Shown here piece by piece: positions 16,153 to 17,127 of a stretch of 17,127 nucleotides of DNA (its first letter is position 1; each line of letters opens with the position of its first letter). Both the position numbers and the translations under genes were made by a program. The stretch is from JBLIRR01 sp049472395. GTDB lineage: Bacteria; SZUA-182; DTGQ01; JBLIRR01. The stretch lies in contig JBLIRR010000071.1 in NCBI GenBank assembly GCA_049472395.1, positions 1 to 17,127 of the forward strand. Direction: 5' to 3'. Under the pieces are notes generated by a model. The model did not search any database. It was not told the origin of the DNA and saw only the letters and a program-made list of their open reading frames with translations.

Positions 16153-16335
16153 CTATTTAAGAGATCCTGCGGAAATTCTTCTTTTAATAATCTCGAAATA
16201 AAGAACCAAAGATTTCCCAACTACTAGGGTGTTGGATAGTAATTCCTTTTTTCTTTGCAACTCTTGGCCTTCTTGATAGCTTTTTTCTATGAGCATATCT
16301 GAAAAATATTTGTATGCATTACGGACCAAAGCAAA
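16153..16335 (-). pseudogene. Unrecognised 60-codon open fragment without a start
   Basis: The frame from 16335 to TAG at 16153-16155 is open and reads like real protein: 'FALVRNAYKYFSDMLIEK', then 'QEGQELQRKKELLSN' and 'LYFEIIKRRISAGSLK'. It looks helical and basic with normal amino-acid use. A TAG ends the frame just upstream (16339-16341). The only ATG (16296) has no ribosome site. It may be the tail of a decayed gene, possibly mobile-element related, but I recognise no family. Chance is possible. Confidence 0.3.
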
Positions 16336-16683
16336 CCTCTAATATTAAGGTTAAATATTATAAACAGAAATTTTGAAACTCAATGAGCAGTGATATCTTA
16401 ATAAGCAAGAAAAATATAATTTCAATATTGTTTAAAGGAAAGGATTATTTTGATTTCACCTATAATTCAGTAATATTTATTATTCATATATAATGAGGAA
16501 GCATTAAAGAATTGAAATTCAGAAGATGACCAGAAAGAATTATGCCTTAAGCGCACAAATAGGCCCATTAGATGAATTAGTATAGCAAGGGATTCATATT
16601 TTCATATATTACGGGTGTGACTAAAACTTTATTCCATTATTAAGGAAGCCGTGTATTTTACTCTGAGGGGCAAAAGAAAACAT

Positions 16684-17127
16684 TTATGGGGGTTGAGAAA
16701 GCTGTTTCCCCATCAGTAATTGGGTATATTCTTCAATTTTAAATATGCCAAAGTAATCTTGCCAGTAAACGATCACATATGATTTTTGGAATCCTGGAGT
16801 TCGTTTAGCTGCTATACTCTTTTCCCTAAAACGTCTTCCATATTTAGATTTAAAGAGAATATGGAGATTAAACAAAGCGATTGAAAAAAAGATATGTGCA
16901 CGAATTGCATTAAATTTAGTACAGTGCACCTGATCTAATATCCAATATTGGCAAAGTTCTTTGATAGCATTATTCTCGACTACCCACCTCTCTCTATATA
17001 ATTGATAAAGGGCGTATGCATTTTTCCATGACACAGTGGTTAAATACACATGGATAGGTTGATAGGTTTTTCTTAGTTTTTTAGCCTTTCTATCTTTAAC
17101 GACGAGCGCGTGAAGTTGCCCTTTGTA
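16684..17127 (-). CDS. DDE (IS4-like) transposase, C-terminal part, truncated by window edge
   Basis: The frame is open from the right edge (17127) to the stop at 16684-16686, 147 codons. The GTG at 17049 is an internal codon, since 26 upstream codons are also open ('YKGQLHALVVKDRKAKKLRK'). 'LTTVSWKNAYALYQLYRERWVVENNAIKELCQYW' is the C-terminal signature of IS4-type DDE transposases (Y-x2-R-x3-E, Lys five residues later); Glu of this motif is the third catalytic acid. A helix follows ('AHIFFSIALFNLHILF'). The N-terminal part and the two catalytic Asp residues lie outside the window, so I cannot say whether the element is intact. No frameshift is seen in the visible part. Confidence 0.75.
   Translation of the reverse strand, partial: YKGQLHALVVKDRKAKKLRKTYQPIHVYLTTVSWKNAYALYQLYRERWVVENNAIKELCQYWILDQVHCTKFNAIRAHIFFSIALFNLHILFKSKYGRRFREKSIAAKRTPGFQKSYVIVYWQDYFGIFKIEEYTQLLMGKQLSQPP

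Larger units (their letters stand above)
15807..16683. other. Gene-poor AT-rich intergenic region
   Basis: About 880 bp between the PEP-CTERM promoter and the transposase fragment. It holds one candidate upstream activator site, a short gene-like remnant on the - strand (both listed separately), and a small direct repeat of AAGGATT at 16042-16055. I see no complete gene, tRNA or strong terminator. The transposon end belonging to the right-edge transposase must lie in the part next to 16683, but without a second copy I cannot mark its terminal repeat. Confidence 0.6.

Noticed and set aside
1..17127. CRISPR arrays, tRNA or rRNA genes
   Set aside because: No regularly spaced repeats, and I saw no tRNA cloverleaf or rRNA-like sequence on either strand.

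Overview
The window looks like an AT-rich chromosomal segment of a Gram-negative, sigma-54-using bacterium that has the PEP-CTERM/exosortase surface system. Lipoprotein signals, a Tat substrate, an NtrC-type activator and a -24/-12 promoter all point to a diderm. The gene content and low G+C fit Desulfobacterota or a related lineage, but that placement is inference.

Layout. Bases 1-1530 hold the remains of a frameshifted AAA-ATPase/PD-(D/E)XK nuclease gene. From 1541 to 14271 every gene is on the + strand. The order is prsT (TPR lipoprotein), prsK (membrane histidine kinase), prsR (sigma-54-dependent response regulator), a LamG-VanZ membrane protein, a Tat-exported DUF362 protein, a lipoprotein with a YfaP/DUF2135-like C-terminal domain, and a second full-length prsT paralogue. 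Spacing is tight for prsT-prsK (7 bp) and prsK-prsR (29 bp overlap), and loose but co-directional afterwards. Bases 14378-14812 are a dead IS200/IS605-type element: tnpA has frameshifts and its catalytic Tyr codon reads TAA, followed by a subterminal hairpin. On the - strand lie a small PEP-CTERM protein gene (14919-15701) and its near-consensus sigma-54 promoter (15791-15806). After roughly 900 bp of mostly empty AT-rich DNA, the C-terminal part of a DDE transposase runs off the right edge.

How the parts fit. PrsK and PrsR form the two-component pair known to activate PEP-CTERM genes through RpoN. The window holds both the regulator and a plausible target: the PEP-CTERM gene has a -24/-12 promoter with exact 10-bp GG-GC spacing, a palindrome over the predicted start site, and an inverted repeat about 105 bp upstream that could be a PrsR site. 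No exosortase, polysaccharide-synthesis gene or sigma-54 gene is in the window, so sorting and assembly must be encoded elsewhere. The genes between the two prsT copies are all predicted to be exported or membrane proteins. They may be an envelope module attached to this prs locus, but their roles are not known.
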